A stretch of 64,000 bases of DNA from Ignavibacteria bacterium (GTDB lineage: Bacteria; Bacteroidota; Ignavibacteria; Kapaibacteriales; UBA4661): the NCBI GenBank assembly GCA_947459425.1, contig CANHDJ010000009.1, forward strand, positions 1-64,000, written 5' to 3'. Each line of letters begins with the position of its first letter. The first letter of the stretch is position 1. Position numbers and translations under genes: made by a program. The notes below the pieces were generated by a model. That model saw only the letters and a list, made by a program, of their open reading frames with translations. It had not been told where the DNA came from and ran no database searches. Below are positions 43,337 to 52,073 of the stretch, piece after piece.

Positions 43337-45379
43337 TTACCCTTGCTGTTGCCAGACTGATGCTGCGATAGTGTGCGCGGCTTGTATAAGTTCCTCAATA
43401 TCCAAAATCATAATCACACGTCCGTCGCCCAAAATCGTTGAGCCGGACATACCGCGAATATGACCTAAGTACTCGCCAAGCGATTTAATCACAATTTCTT
43501 TTTGTCCCAAAAGTTCATCAACCACCAACCCGAGACGCTTGTCAGCAAGACCGACGACGACGACATAGCGATTTTCGAGTGTCGCTTCGGTTGTTGGTGT
43601 TTTCAAAACTTTATCCATCCGAATAAGTGGGAACACTTGATTGCGAATGCGGATAACTTCGTTCTGATTAACGCTATAAATCTGGTTCAAATCGGTATTC
43701 ACGACCTCGACGACAGCGCTTAACGGCAGGGCATAGATTTCGGAGTGTACTCGTACAAGCAAACCCTGAATAATTGCGAGCGTTAGTGGAAGTTTGATGG
43801 TAAATGTTGTACCAGAGCCGATTTTGGAATCAACTTCGATAATACCTTTCAATTTTTGGATATTTGTCCGCACGACATCCATACCGACACCGCGCCCCGA
43901 TACGCTCGTCACCTTTTCCGCCGTACTGAAACCAGGCATAAAAATAAGGCTAAAAGCATCACGGTCGCTCATAGTTTGAAACTGCTCCGATGTAATCAAG
44001 CCCTTTTCCAACGCCTTGCGCTTGAGCATCTCAGGATCAATCCCTTTTCCGTCATCAATAATGCTGACGACGATATGATTGCCTTCATGCTGTGCATCCA
44101 AGGTAAGCGTACCTTTATTGGGCTTGCCCGTTCTTTCGCGCTCTGCCGTGCTTTCGATACCATGGTCGCAGGAGTTGCGAATCATATGGACAAGCGGGTC
44201 ATTTAACTCTTCGATAATGCCTCGGTCAAGTTCTGTTTCTTCACCACGCAAGACCAATTCAATATCTTTGCCGAACTCCTTGGAAAGGTCGCGGACAATA
44301 CGCGGTGCTTTCTGGAAAATCTTCGATATTGGCACCATTCGGGTCTTCATAATTGCCGATTGTAATTCGGTTGTTATGAAATCAATCGTCGAACTCGTCT
44401 CTTGTAATTCCCGCAAAAAGTCGTGATTTTCATAGCGCTGCATGAGTTCTTGCGTCACCTGCGCCAGACGATTCCGTCCCAGTACAAGCTCACCAGACAA
44501 ATCCATAAGCGTTTCAAGACGATTCACGTCAACACGAATAGTTGTCTCGGTAGTTGCAGCAACGGCTTTTTTATCATCGGGTCCCGGTGTGGAGGTTGCC
44601 TCTTTAATGGGAAGTTTCTTTGGTGGGGCGATTGGCTCAGGCGCTTTTGCTACTGGCGCAGCAGTAGGCGCGGGTGTTGCTGAAGGAGTCACACTTACGG
44701 ACGGTGTTGGCGGTGGTGTTGCAACTGCTGTTGTTGGAGCAACGCTCGGCGCGGGTACGGGTTCTGGTGTAGCCGCATCTGTTACCGCGGGTATCATTGA
44801 GCGATTAATTTCAGCGAAAGCATTTGCAATCATCGAAAGTTCATCGTCCGTGAAGTAATCACCGCTCGTGCCAAAAGATTTATCGCTAAGAATACTGTCA
44901 ACAACAGACGTGCTGCTTGCTTGCGGCGCAGCGGTTGCTGCTTGTACTCCTGCGGGCTGTTGAGCAGATTTACTCGCGGCTTCGGGATGAACAATTTTCG
45001 TGAGTTTCTCCATGGTTTTGGAGTAATCAACAGGCTCGGTATCACCAGCTTGTGCCTTTTTGAGCAGCGTTTTGAGCCAGTCATAGACTTCGAGAAGAGC
45101 ATCAACGATTTCCGAATTGACCTTGAGTTCAAATTTTCGGAGTTTATTGAGAATATCCTCAGCATGGTGCGTGATTTCCGTAATTTGCTCAAATCCCATA
45201 AAGGATGATGTTCCTTTGATGGTATGAAAACTACGAAAAACGGAGTTCAAGAGGTCAAAGTTTTCCGCTTGCGACTCCAACTGCATCAAGTCTTGGTCGA
45301 GGGTATCCAGAATTTCCTGTGTTTCAATAAGGAAACTGTCAAGAAGTTCTTTCATTTCGTTATCGAGAGCGCCTGCCAT
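43337..45379 (-). CDS. cheA: Chemotaxis histidine kinase CheA
   Basis: A 680-residue kinase. The P1 Hpt domain (about 5-130) has phospho-His H52 in SFHTIKGTSSFMGFE. A low-complexity Pro/Ala/Thr linker (about 131-280) follows, in which I see no P2 (CheY-binding) domain, only short segments such as SVVDSILSDKSF (158-169). Then come the P3 dimer domain, the P4 ATPase (N box HMIRNSCDHGIES, G boxes DDGKGID and GRGVGMDVV) and the P5 CheW-like domain (about 545-675). It lies 104 bp after the CheZ-like gene. Receptors are not encoded in the window. Confidence 0.95.
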   Translation of the reverse strand: MAGALDNEMKELLDSFLIETQEILDTLDQDLMQLESQAENFDLLNSVFRSFHTIKGTSSFMGFEQITEITHHAEDILNKLRKFELKVNSEIVDALLEVYDWLKTLLKKAQAGDTEPVDYSKTMEKLTKIVHPEAASKSAQQPAGVQAATAAPQASSTSVVDSILSDKSFGTSGDYFTDDELSMIANAFAEINRSMIPAVTDAATPEPVPAPSVAPTTAVATPPPTPSVSVTPSATPAPTAAPVAKAPEPIAPPKKLPIKEATSTPGPDDKKAVAATTETTIRVDVNRLETLMDLSGELVLGRNRLAQVTQELMQRYENHDFLRELQETSSTIDFITTELQSAIMKTRMVPISKIFQKAPRIVRDLSKEFGKDIELVLRGEETELDRGIIEELNDPLVHMIRNSCDHGIESTAERERTGKPNKGTLTLDAQHEGNHIVVSIIDDGKGIDPEMLKRKALEKGLITSEQFQTMSDRDAFSLIFMPGFSTAEKVTSVSGRGVGMDVVRTNIQKLKGIIEVDSKIGSGTTFTIKLPLTLAIIQGLLVRVHSEIYALPLSAVVEVVNTDLNQIYSVNQNEVIRIRNQVFPLIRMDKVLKTPTTEATLENRYVVVVGLADKRLGLVVDELLGQKEIVIKSLGEYLGHIRGMSGSTILGDGRVIMILDIEELIQAAHTIAASVWQQQG

Positions 45380-45483
45380 AATAGGTACTTTGACGAAAAC
45401 AGTACGAAATATCGTGAGTTAGAGAATACAAACCTTGAGTAATGACGAACAGCTATGATTGATAATAGCGAGATGAATCATCG

Positions 45484-46590
45484 TTATTTGAAGAGCGCAT
45501 CAATATCATCCTGAGAAGCCGAGTCATTTGATTGCCCACCGCCAAAAAGCGCGTCAATATCGTTTTGCGAAGCGGGGTCGCCAGAAGGAGTTGATGCTTG
45601 ATTCGTGTTTGCAGAAGCGGGTGAAGCAGATGCACTACTACCAAAAAGTGCATCAATATCATTTTGCGATGATGAAGAACTTGATGTCGGCGCAGGAGTG
45701 CTGATACCGCCGTCTTGGAACGATGCCAAGATAGAATCTACGGCATTCTGGCGATTCGGATCGCCGGAGAGTGCCGAGCCAACATCAGAATCATACGCAA
45801 TGGCGCGGTGCAGCGAGGAAACTTGTGTCGCATGGGTTTCATCTTGCATCGGGCGGCGTGCGGAGGTCGAAATAAGTTCTCCAATTTCCGTATTACGGAA
45901 ATGCACCATAATTTCGCCCAACTTGTTTTGCACGGTCTGGAGCAAACTATTTACTGCGGCAAGCTGCTGTGAAGTAATATCTTGCACTTGCAGCGACATC
46001 ATTATTTGCGTTGAATCCATCCGAATACTTTCCAAAAGTTTTTCGGAGGTATTGACGAGTTCTTCCGAGACCTCCGGCTTTTGCAGAACAGCGATAGCGG
46101 ACTTGATATTATCAACATAGTGAGCGGACGAATGCCCGCCTTCGCGGTTTTCAATTTTCCGAATAACATCAATAATACGGGAATAAACGGAGTCCTTTTC
46201 TTCTGTCGGTGTTGCTTCGTTGCGTTGAAGTTCATTGACCGCATCAATGATTTTTTCATGTTCGGAACGATTGAGGCGCTGGATTTGAATAAGTTGCTTG
46301 AGATTAGAACTTATCACATCGGCTTTATAGCTGAGTCCGTCGAGTGTATCCAGAATTTCGGTCGTGGCGAGTTCCGTTGCTTTGGTGACGGAGGAAAGTT
46401 GCTGTGCCGCTTTCGGCATTCTGGCAAGATTTTCTTCAATAGAGACGTTGATATTCTCCAATAGCGGAGTGACTTCGCGGATGAAGAGAAAAACTTCTTC
46501 CAGAAAGGGAATAACACGCTGACCGAACACAAAGAGTGCTTTTAGCTCTTCTGTTTTATGCAGCATTTCATTGATTTCACCTACACGCAT
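45484..46590 (-). CDS. CheZ-like protein with four FliM-type tail motifs
   Basis: A 368-residue, long-helical protein. Residues 199-224 contain SLQVQDITSQQLAAVNSLLQ: D204-x-T-x-Q208 matches the catalytic D-x-T-x-Q of the CheY-P phosphatase CheZ. Residues 275-368 are a disordered Ser/Ala/Gly/Asn tail with four short motifs: QNAVDSILASF (281), QNDIDALFG (309), QNDIDALFG (342) and QDDIDALFK (360, the very end). These resemble the CheY-P-binding peptide of FliM (LSQxEIDALL) and the C-terminal peptide of CheZ. It is called CheZ-like by motif and by place directly before cheA. GGAG lies about 11 bases before the ATG at 46590. Confidence 0.75.
   Translation of the reverse strand: MRVGEINEMLHKTEELKALFVFGQRVIPFLEEVFLFIREVTPLLENINVSIEENLARMPKAAQQLSSVTKATELATTEILDTLDGLSYKADVISSNLKQLIQIQRLNRSEHEKIIDAVNELQRNEATPTEEKDSVYSRIIDVIRKIENREGGHSSAHYVDNIKSAIAVLQKPEVSEELVNTSEKLLESIRMDSTQIMMSLQVQDITSQQLAAVNSLLQTVQNKLGEIMVHFRNTEIGELISTSARRPMQDETHATQVSSLHRAIAYDSDVGSALSGDPNRQNAVDSILASFQDGGISTPAPTSSSSSSQNDIDALFGSSASASPASANTNQASTPSGDPASQNDIDALFGGGQSNDSASQDDIDALFK
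45487..45750 (-). repeat. Four-fold tail motif repeat of the CheZ-like gene
   Basis: Four copies of Q-N/D-D/A-I/V-D-A/S-L/I-L/F occur at protein residues 281, 309, 342 and 360 of the gene above, separated by 17-24 residue spacers of Ser, Ala, Gly and Asn. Confidence 0.85.
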
Positions 46591-46877
46591 AATGGACGGT
46601 CTCCAGGGTGAATACAAGGACGGAAATAAATGCAGAGCATTAGGGCAGAAATGGCTGTTTATTGTGAGAGTATCCGACTATTTTAGACTCAACACACAAC
46701 ATTTCATAATAAACGCTGCATTTAGGGGTTGATTTATTGATGCAAGCAACCGTCAACTATTGTGCCGAATCATTGTGACTATAATGAACCAAGACCAATA
46801 GCTAACGTGGGCGATTGCAAGAGTGAAGCAGCGCCTGATCTTCTGGAGAAAATTACAAGGAATGTGTTGTGCAGAAA
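46591..46877. other. Leader region of the cheZ-like/cheA/cheB unit
   Basis: A gap without a gene, between the cheY terminator and the CheZ-like start. It probably holds the promoter of the second che unit, but I find no clear -33/-7 pair. Confidence 0.4.
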
Positions 46878-46915
46878 GAAAAATATCGCGCGACGATTCA
46901 GGCACGCGATTTTTA
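46878..46915 (-). terminator. Intrinsic terminator after cheY
   Basis: On the minus strand, AAAAATCGCG and CGCGATATTTTT enclose a loop of about 14 bases and end in T-rich sequence, right at the cheY stop. It separates the two che units. Confidence 0.65.
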
Positions 46916-46916
46916 C

Positions 46917-47285
46917 TTACGCATTTGGCACGATAGCTTGAATTTTTTCTTTGAGGACAGCCGGAGTGAAGGGCTTAACGATGTAATTATTCACTTTGGC
47001 TTGGAGCGCTTGCACGATATCCTCTTTGATACCGCGCGTGGTTACCATGAGAACGGGAAGATTGCCAAACGTCGCATCATTACGGATTGCTTTTGTGAGT
47101 TCCAGACCGTTCATATTAGGCATATTCCAGTCGGTAATTACAAAATCAATTTTTTCCGTATAGAGAATTGCAAGCGCATCTTGCCCGTCGCTCGCCTCAA
47201 CCACGTCGTTGTAGCCGAAACTGTGGAGCGCGTTGATTACAATGCGACGCATCGTTGGCGAGTCATCAACAACAAGAAATTTCAT
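46917..47285 (-). CDS. cheY: Chemotaxis response regulator CheY
   Basis: A 122-residue single receiver domain. Acidic pair in LVVDDSPTMRR, phospho-acceptor Asp in DFVITDWNMPNMNG (the DWNMP motif is typical of true CheY), Thr/Ser switch in LMVTTRG and Lys in IVKPF. It is the likely phosphorylated output of CheA and the likely substrate of the CheZ-like protein. It has its own candidate -7 box (TACATTTG, 47351-47358) and a terminator. Confidence 0.93.
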   Translation of the reverse strand: MKFLVVDDSPTMRRIVINALHSFGYNDVVEASDGQDALAILYTEKIDFVITDWNMPNMNGLELTKAIRNDATFGNLPVLMVTTRGIKEDIVQALQAKVNNYIVKPFTPAVLKEKIQAIVPNA

Positions 47286-47350
47286 AGCAACTCTTTAGTA
47301 AATAAGTTGATAGATAGAGAAGGTCTGTTTATTGCGAAATGAAGAGCGTA

Positions 47351-47358
47351 CAAATGTA
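47351..47358 (-). promoter_or_regulatory. Candidate -7 box of cheY
   Basis: TACATTTG on the minus strand fits TAnnTTTG, 66 bp before the cheY ATG. No TTTG lies at the right distance upstream. Confidence 0.35.
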
Positions 47359-47389
47359 CACGGTAATATAAAAGCAGGAAAAGAATTTA

Positions 47390-47752
47390 TCAAATGTATT
47401 TTGATACCTCGTACTGAATCTTTTTCATATTGAAGGGTTTAACGATATAAGAATTTGCTCCAGCCTGCATTCCACGCTCAATATACTGCGCATCGGCAAG
47501 CGAGGAAAGGATGATAATCGGCAATTCGCTGTACGTCGTATTCTGACGAATTGTTCGTACAAGTTCAAACCCATCAACATTCGGCATATTCAAGTCCGTG
47601 ATAACTAAATCCACTTTTTCTTTGGGAAGAATTTCGAGCGCATCCATACCGTCAACAGCCGAAATGACGCGGTATCCGCCAGATTTCAGCGACAATGCGA
47701 TAAATTTTCGCACCGACATTGAGTCATCCACTGTAAGAATTGTTTTTTTCAT
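47390..47752 (-). CDS. CheY-like single-domain response regulator
   Basis: A 120-residue receiver domain (MKKTILTVDDSMSVRKFI, phospho-Asp in VITDLNMPNVDGFEL, Ser switch in IILSSL, Lys in IVKPF). It is a second CheY-type protein in the cluster, more like the adaptation or phosphate-sink type than the DWNMP CheY encoded next to it. An upstream frame of 29 codons is rejected since similarity begins at MKKTIL. It lies 102 bp after cheR. Confidence 0.9.
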   Translation of the reverse strand: MKKTILTVDDSMSVRKFIALSLKSGGYRVISAVDGMDALEILPKEKVDLVITDLNMPNVDGFELVRTIRQNTTYSELPIIILSSLADAQYIERGMQAGANSYIVKPFNMKKIQYEVSKYI

Positions 47753-47854
47753 AATAATTTTTCCAACATTCCAAATCGGAAACGGTAATGCTTGATTTTG
47801 CGCTAAACCATGATAACGGCGTGAAACCAGTCCTTTCAAGACAATCGTTCTGGT

Positions 47855-48934
47855 TTACTCTTTCTTATAGGCGATAGTTTTAGGGAAATGAACGAGTTTA
47901 AATGCTTTGGAAACGCCATGAAGCGATTCTGAATAGCCGATAAAAAGATAACCGCTCTTATTCAAAGCGTCGTATAAATCTGCCACAACTTGCTGTTTGG
48001 CAATAGTATCGAAATAAATTAACACATTACAACAGAAAACAACATCAAACCCCGTCATTGTCCGCATTGTCGGCGTGTCGTAGAGATTCACACAAATAAA
48101 TTTCACTTGATTCCGAACCTCTGGCGTAAGAACATATTTATCGCCGTCGCGGGTAAAATATTTATTCAGATAGTGCGCTGGCATATTGCGGACGGAGTAT
48201 TCCTTAAAAACACCCGAACGAGCTTTCTCTAAAACAGCTGTGTTAATATCACTGCCGACAATTTCAAAGGTAAAACCGGGGAACTGAGGTTTTATGCGCT
48301 CCAGAATCATCATAGACATCGTATATGCCTCTTCGCCAGATGAGGATGCCGCACTCCAAATACGCAATTTTTTATTACCCTGCGCTTGCTTTGCCTTTAA
48401 AATTTCTGGCAAAATCACCTGTTCTAATGCCTCAAACTGTGGCGGGTTGCGGAAGAAATACGTTTCGTTAATCGTCACAACCTCGAAAAGACTTGGCAAC
48501 TCCTCACGTGCTGCGGCTGATGACGAAATAAGACGATAATATTCATCAAAGGTCGTGAGGTTATGAGCCTCCAAGCGTTTGGCGATGCGCCCTTCGAGGA
48601 GATATTTTTTATTTTCTGTAAAGGAAATGCCGCACTGCTCATAGACAAAATCACGAAATTTCTTGAAGGTGGCATCGTCCATTTTAGGCGCGTTCCCACT
48701 ATCAAGAGAAAGTAGCGAGGGCGGTATAAAGACTTGTCCCAACTGGCTTCGGTCAAAGGTATTGCCGCTAGCTGGCGGAGGGGTATTACCAACACTCCCA
48801 TCCGACGGAGTACTAGGCACAGCACTACCACTTGATTCGGGCGAAGAATCAGGCTGCGGGGTATTGGTAGGACGATGATTCGTATTTCCTGCACCCTGAC
48901 CAAAACGAAATTTATCGAACAAATCAGAAGCCAT
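47855..48934 (-). CDS. cheR: Chemotaxis protein methyltransferase CheR
   Basis: A 359-residue SAM-dependent methyltransferase for receptor glutamates. The N-terminal helical domain begins near residue 85 (TFKKFRDFVYEQCGISF). The SAM-binding segment reads IWSAASSSGEEAYTMSM, and the later VVFCCNVLIYFD and LFIGYSESL are typical. The first 80 residues are an extension: MASDLFDKFRFGQG and then a Pro/Ser/Gly linker. ATG at 48934 is chosen; MHNEK at 49009, just 4 bases past the HEAT gene stop, is the alternative and would add 25 residues. Confidence 0.92.
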   Translation of the reverse strand: MASDLFDKFRFGQGAGNTNHRPTNTPQPDSSPESSGSAVPSTPSDGSVGNTPPPASGNTFDRSQLGQVFIPPSLLSLDSGNAPKMDDATFKKFRDFVYEQCGISFTENKKYLLEGRIAKRLEAHNLTTFDEYYRLISSSAAAREELPSLFEVVTINETYFFRNPPQFEALEQVILPEILKAKQAQGNKKLRIWSAASSSGEEAYTMSMMILERIKPQFPGFTFEIVGSDINTAVLEKARSGVFKEYSVRNMPAHYLNKYFTRDGDKYVLTPEVRNQVKFICVNLYDTPTMRTMTGFDVVFCCNVLIYFDTIAKQQVVADLYDALNKSGYLFIGYSESLHGVSKAFKLVHFPKTIAYKKE

Positions 48935-49014
48935 GACGGTGTAATGCGTGAACAGGCGTTTGTATAATGAAGCTATGGACGCTGTAATGGTGGTCTTTTC
49001 ATTGTGCATTTGCT

Positions 49015-50310
49015 TCAAGGTAGCACAATTTCTCGTATGTTGTAGAATTGAGCGAATTGGGCGGCATCTTCTACCCGATGCTGCTGTCCCGACGTGATTT
49101 CGTCCGATAGCAAGTGTATGGCGGCATCCCTGCTGACGGCAAGCAAAAACTCAATGATTTCTCGGCGATGATCTTGTATCACTGCCGCATACTGACGCAT
49201 GACAGCTTGAATGGCTATAGCTGCATTTTCTCCCTCAACGTGCGGAAGAATTGCCGTCAAAAAGCCCAATATCTCCGTCATCGGCGAATTTGCCTCAAAT
49301 TGTGCCACAAATATACGGTCAAAAAACTCCCTTGCCACCGCCGGGGTGGAGTGAGAAAGAATAACCGACAAAATATGTTGCTGTGTTTCCGCGTTATTCA
49401 GCGTAATTTCATGCAAAAGCGCTGGAATATCCTCTTCTTCATAGCTTTGACCAAGTGCCAAAAGACCAGCTATGCGTGTATCTGGCTCGTCATCCATAAG
49501 TGCCAATCGTGCTATCTCACGGAGATCTTTCGGCAGTTCTATGGCAATTTGTAACCGAAAAGCGATACTATAAATTGTTCTGAGCAGAACCAACTGTACA
49601 TCGGAGCTTGATGCTGGCAAAAGGGCAAGGAGTTTATGTGCAACGCCAATTTCATCGGTACATACCGCCAAAGCGTCAATGGCGGAAATCTGCACAAACT
49701 CGTCCGGCTCTTCCATCAATTTGAGCAAAAATTCTTGCGCTTGTTTACCGCCTAAATTACCAATGGCAGCAATAACATACGGACGAACAATCTCGTCGTC
49801 ATACATCCCAACAACATCACCCAAAAGGTCGGTTGCCTTGAGAAATCCGAGTGATTCCACCGCAGCGCAGCGCACGTTATCATCTTCATCCGTCAAGAGT
49901 TTGCGCACGTGAGGAATAGCGGCGGGGTTATTGCTCAAGCCGATAATATCACAGGCAAACTTGCGATTGTCTTCCTTGGGGTCGCTGAGATACGGATATA
50001 AAGCGTCTGCGGCAGATGCACCAAGTTTTATGAGAATGTCGCCAGCAAGATTACGAACTTCAATATCCTCGAAGGTGATAAGTGGTGCAACAGCTTTTGC
50101 ACTTATGGCGGTTGAATCGCTGCCCAGGCGCACAAGTGCAAGTGCGCAGATGTCCCGCACCCCTTTGTCCGCATCGGTCAGACCTTTAGCAAAGGCAGTA
50201 ATTACGTCGTTTTCAGCGCTGCTTAACTCCATAAGCTCCTCTGCTGCACGTCGGCGAACGGCAGCATCGGTTGAATCCAGCATAGATGAAATACGGTCTT
50301 GGACGCTCAT
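49015..50310 (-). CDS. HEAT-repeat protein of the chemotaxis operon
   Basis: A 431-residue all-helical protein of HEAT/PBS-lyase-type repeats from about residue 15 to 300: units like DKGVRDICALALVRLG, DIEVRNLAGDILIKLG, EDDNVRCAAVESLGFL and EPDEFVQISAIDALAV. Such folds are protein-binding scaffolds. There is no catalytic motif. It sits between cheW and cheR on the same strand (134 bp after cheW; its stop lies within the cheR leader), which makes it a candidate extra component of this chemosensory system. Partner unknown. Confidence 0.82.
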   Translation of the reverse strand: MSVQDRISSMLDSTDAAVRRRAAEELMELSSAENDVITAFAKGLTDADKGVRDICALALVRLGSDSTAISAKAVAPLITFEDIEVRNLAGDILIKLGASAADALYPYLSDPKEDNRKFACDIIGLSNNPAAIPHVRKLLTDEDDNVRCAAVESLGFLKATDLLGDVVGMYDDEIVRPYVIAAIGNLGGKQAQEFLLKLMEEPDEFVQISAIDALAVCTDEIGVAHKLLALLPASSSDVQLVLLRTIYSIAFRLQIAIELPKDLREIARLALMDDEPDTRIAGLLALGQSYEEEDIPALLHEITLNNAETQQHILSVILSHSTPAVAREFFDRIFVAQFEANSPMTEILGFLTAILPHVEGENAAIAIQAVMRQYAAVIQDHRREIIEFLLAVSRDAAIHLLSDEITSGQQHRVEDAAQFAQFYNIREIVLP

Positions 50311-50444
50311 AAATAGGCTCGTAGATAAGAAATCCTCCGCATCACTAAAAGCGGAGGCGCAGAAAACATCATCATTTCTGAAACGACTATCAAGAAGATT
50401 ATTGGGCAGATAACCGTATGAGTGAGAAGGATAAACGCAAGCAA

Positions 50445-50948
50445 TTACAAGGCTTGTAATTCTGCCGATGAAAGCGCCTTTTCCAAATTGAGCAAGATGA
50501 GCAAACGATCATCCATCTTACCGACTCCTTCAATATAATCGGAACTAATACCCGCAACAATCGGTGGCGGTGGATCAACGACACTTTGGGGGATGCGAAG
50601 CACTTCCCGAACGGAGTCAACGATAAAACCGACTGTCTTAGAAAGAATTTCGACAACGATAATGCGCGTGTTTTTATCATGCTGCGAAGGCGGCATACCA
50701 AAGCGCTTCCGCAAATCCACGATAGGAATAACTTTCCCACGCAGGTTGATAACGCCTTCGATAAAGTGCGGTGAGTTCGGCACACGCGTTACCGACGATG
50801 TACGGTTAATCTCCTGCACTCGAAGAATATCAATTCCAAATTCTTCCTTGCCGAGCGTGAAACTGACCAGTTGCAACACTTCTTCGCTGCTACCGCCCTG
50901 CTCACGTTTATCAGTACCTTTTTTGTCAAAAGCTGTTTGCATAGACAT
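50445..50948 (-). CDS. cheW: Chemotaxis coupling protein CheW
   Basis: A 167-residue CheW domain protein that links receptors to CheA. Typical segments: LQLVSFTLGKEEFGIDILRVQEI, PHFIEGVINLRGKVIPIVDLRKRFG and VDSVREVLRIP. The first 22 residues are a charged extension. It is the first gene of the che series on the minus strand. The C-terminal motif (KMDDRLLILLNLEKALS) is complete. Confidence 0.95.
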   Translation of the reverse strand: MSMQTAFDKKGTDKREQGGSSEEVLQLVSFTLGKEEFGIDILRVQEINRTSSVTRVPNSPHFIEGVINLRGKVIPIVDLRKRFGMPPSQHDKNTRIIVVEILSKTVGFIVDSVREVLRIPQSVVDPPPPIVAGISSDYIEGVGKMDDRLLILLNLEKALSSAELQAL

Positions 50949-51482
50949 AATCCTCGCTCAAGAGTGTGGTCGGGTGCAATAAAAATCCCATGAAAAATGA
51001 TTGGGTTTTAATATACAACTTTGTTCTTTTACGCACAACGTTCTTGCAGGAAATTTCTTGATAACATCGGGAGAATTTTCTTTACCATCATTTTAGCATG
51101 GAGCATTGGATACCAATTTCGTGCATCAACAAGCCATGAGCATCTCAAAGCCTTGTCTTTATGCGCTTTTCAGATAGCGCCTTCACAAATTGAATATTTT
51201 TTTGCCAATATTGTAACTCTTTTGGCGTTTGGTGCTTTTTATCAATAGACGGGACGCATCAATAACAGCGCGGCGCGAAAAAATGCGTTCTTTTCTGCAA
51301 CAAAATGTTTACGCGGACACTTTGTGCCGGATTTTCGTTATTTTATGGCTTCATTAAGCACTGCTGCGTGTGATACGCAGACGTTTCAAGCCGCTTTTGC
51401 GCTCACCGAAAGAATTACTCAGGGCAATGCCACCCATTCTTCCTTCGTAGAGCCGCGCAAGCGACCACTTTCAGACGACATT
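50949..51482. other. Divergent intergenic region between cheW and the ECF sigma gene
   Basis: 534 bp without a convincing gene. A 75-codon frame at 51021-51248 starts with TTG and lacks a ribosome site or recognisable family. The frame of the sigma gene is open from 51324, but family similarity begins near 51483. I see no clear promoter pair. Confidence 0.4.
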
Positions 51483-52073
51483 ATGACCCAAGCCAAACCA
51501 TCGTCACTCAATGAAATGAGCGATGAAGAATTATTTACGAAAATCCGAGAGGAACGCAGCGAATCCGCCTTTAATGCGCTCTACAAGCGCTATGACAAAC
51601 GGCTCTACGCCTATTGTCTTCGCGCAACAGGTTCACACGATGCCGCAAAAGACGCTTTTCAAGCCGTTATGAGCGTTGTTTTTGAAAAGCGCGAATCCTT
51701 TACGGGTGGAAATTATGCGGCATGGCTGTTTACGATTGCTCGGCACCATGTCATGAAAGTCTCGAAGCGCCAGCAACGGGACTTAACACAGAATAAACCC
51801 ATCGAACACGACGGCGAGGACATTTTGCCTGAAAGTTCCGGCTCAGTAAACGAACATCACGACTTTTTACTCCAACAAGCATTAGACCGTGCTATTGCGC
51901 AGCTTCCGGAAGATTTGCGCGAAGCATTTGAACTCAAACAGTACGACGGCTTGCAGCACGAAGAAATCGCTCAAACACTCGGTATCACGGTATCTCTGGC
52001 TAAAGTGCGCGTTTTTCGCGCTAAACAACTTCTCCGACAATTACTCGCTCCCTTTATCAAGGAATTGCAATGA
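51483..52073 (+). CDS. ECF RNA polymerase sigma factor
   Basis: A 196-residue sigma-70 family factor of ECF type. Region 2 covers about 13-85 (FNALYKRYDKRLYAYCLRATGSHDAAKDAFQAV), region 4 about 130-190 (LPEDLREAFELKQYDGLQHEEIAQTLGITVSLAKVRVFRAK, with the helix-turn-helix). The ATG at 51483 gives the usual ECF length; an earlier in-frame ATG at 51345 would add 46 residues. Its TGA overlaps the next ATG (ATGA), so it is translationally coupled to its likely anti-sigma factor. Confidence 0.92.
   Translation: MTQAKPSSLNEMSDEELFTKIREERSESAFNALYKRYDKRLYAYCLRATGSHDAAKDAFQAVMSVVFEKRESFTGGNYAAWLFTIARHHVMKVSKRQQRDLTQNKPIEHDGEDILPESSGSVNEHHDFLLQQALDRAIAQLPEDLREAFELKQYDGLQHEEIAQTLGITVSLAKVRVFRAKQLLRQLLAPFIKELQ

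Noticed and set aside
51021-51248. A possible 75-residue membrane-like protein
   Set aside because: TTG start without ribosome site, no family, AT-rich intergenic setting.
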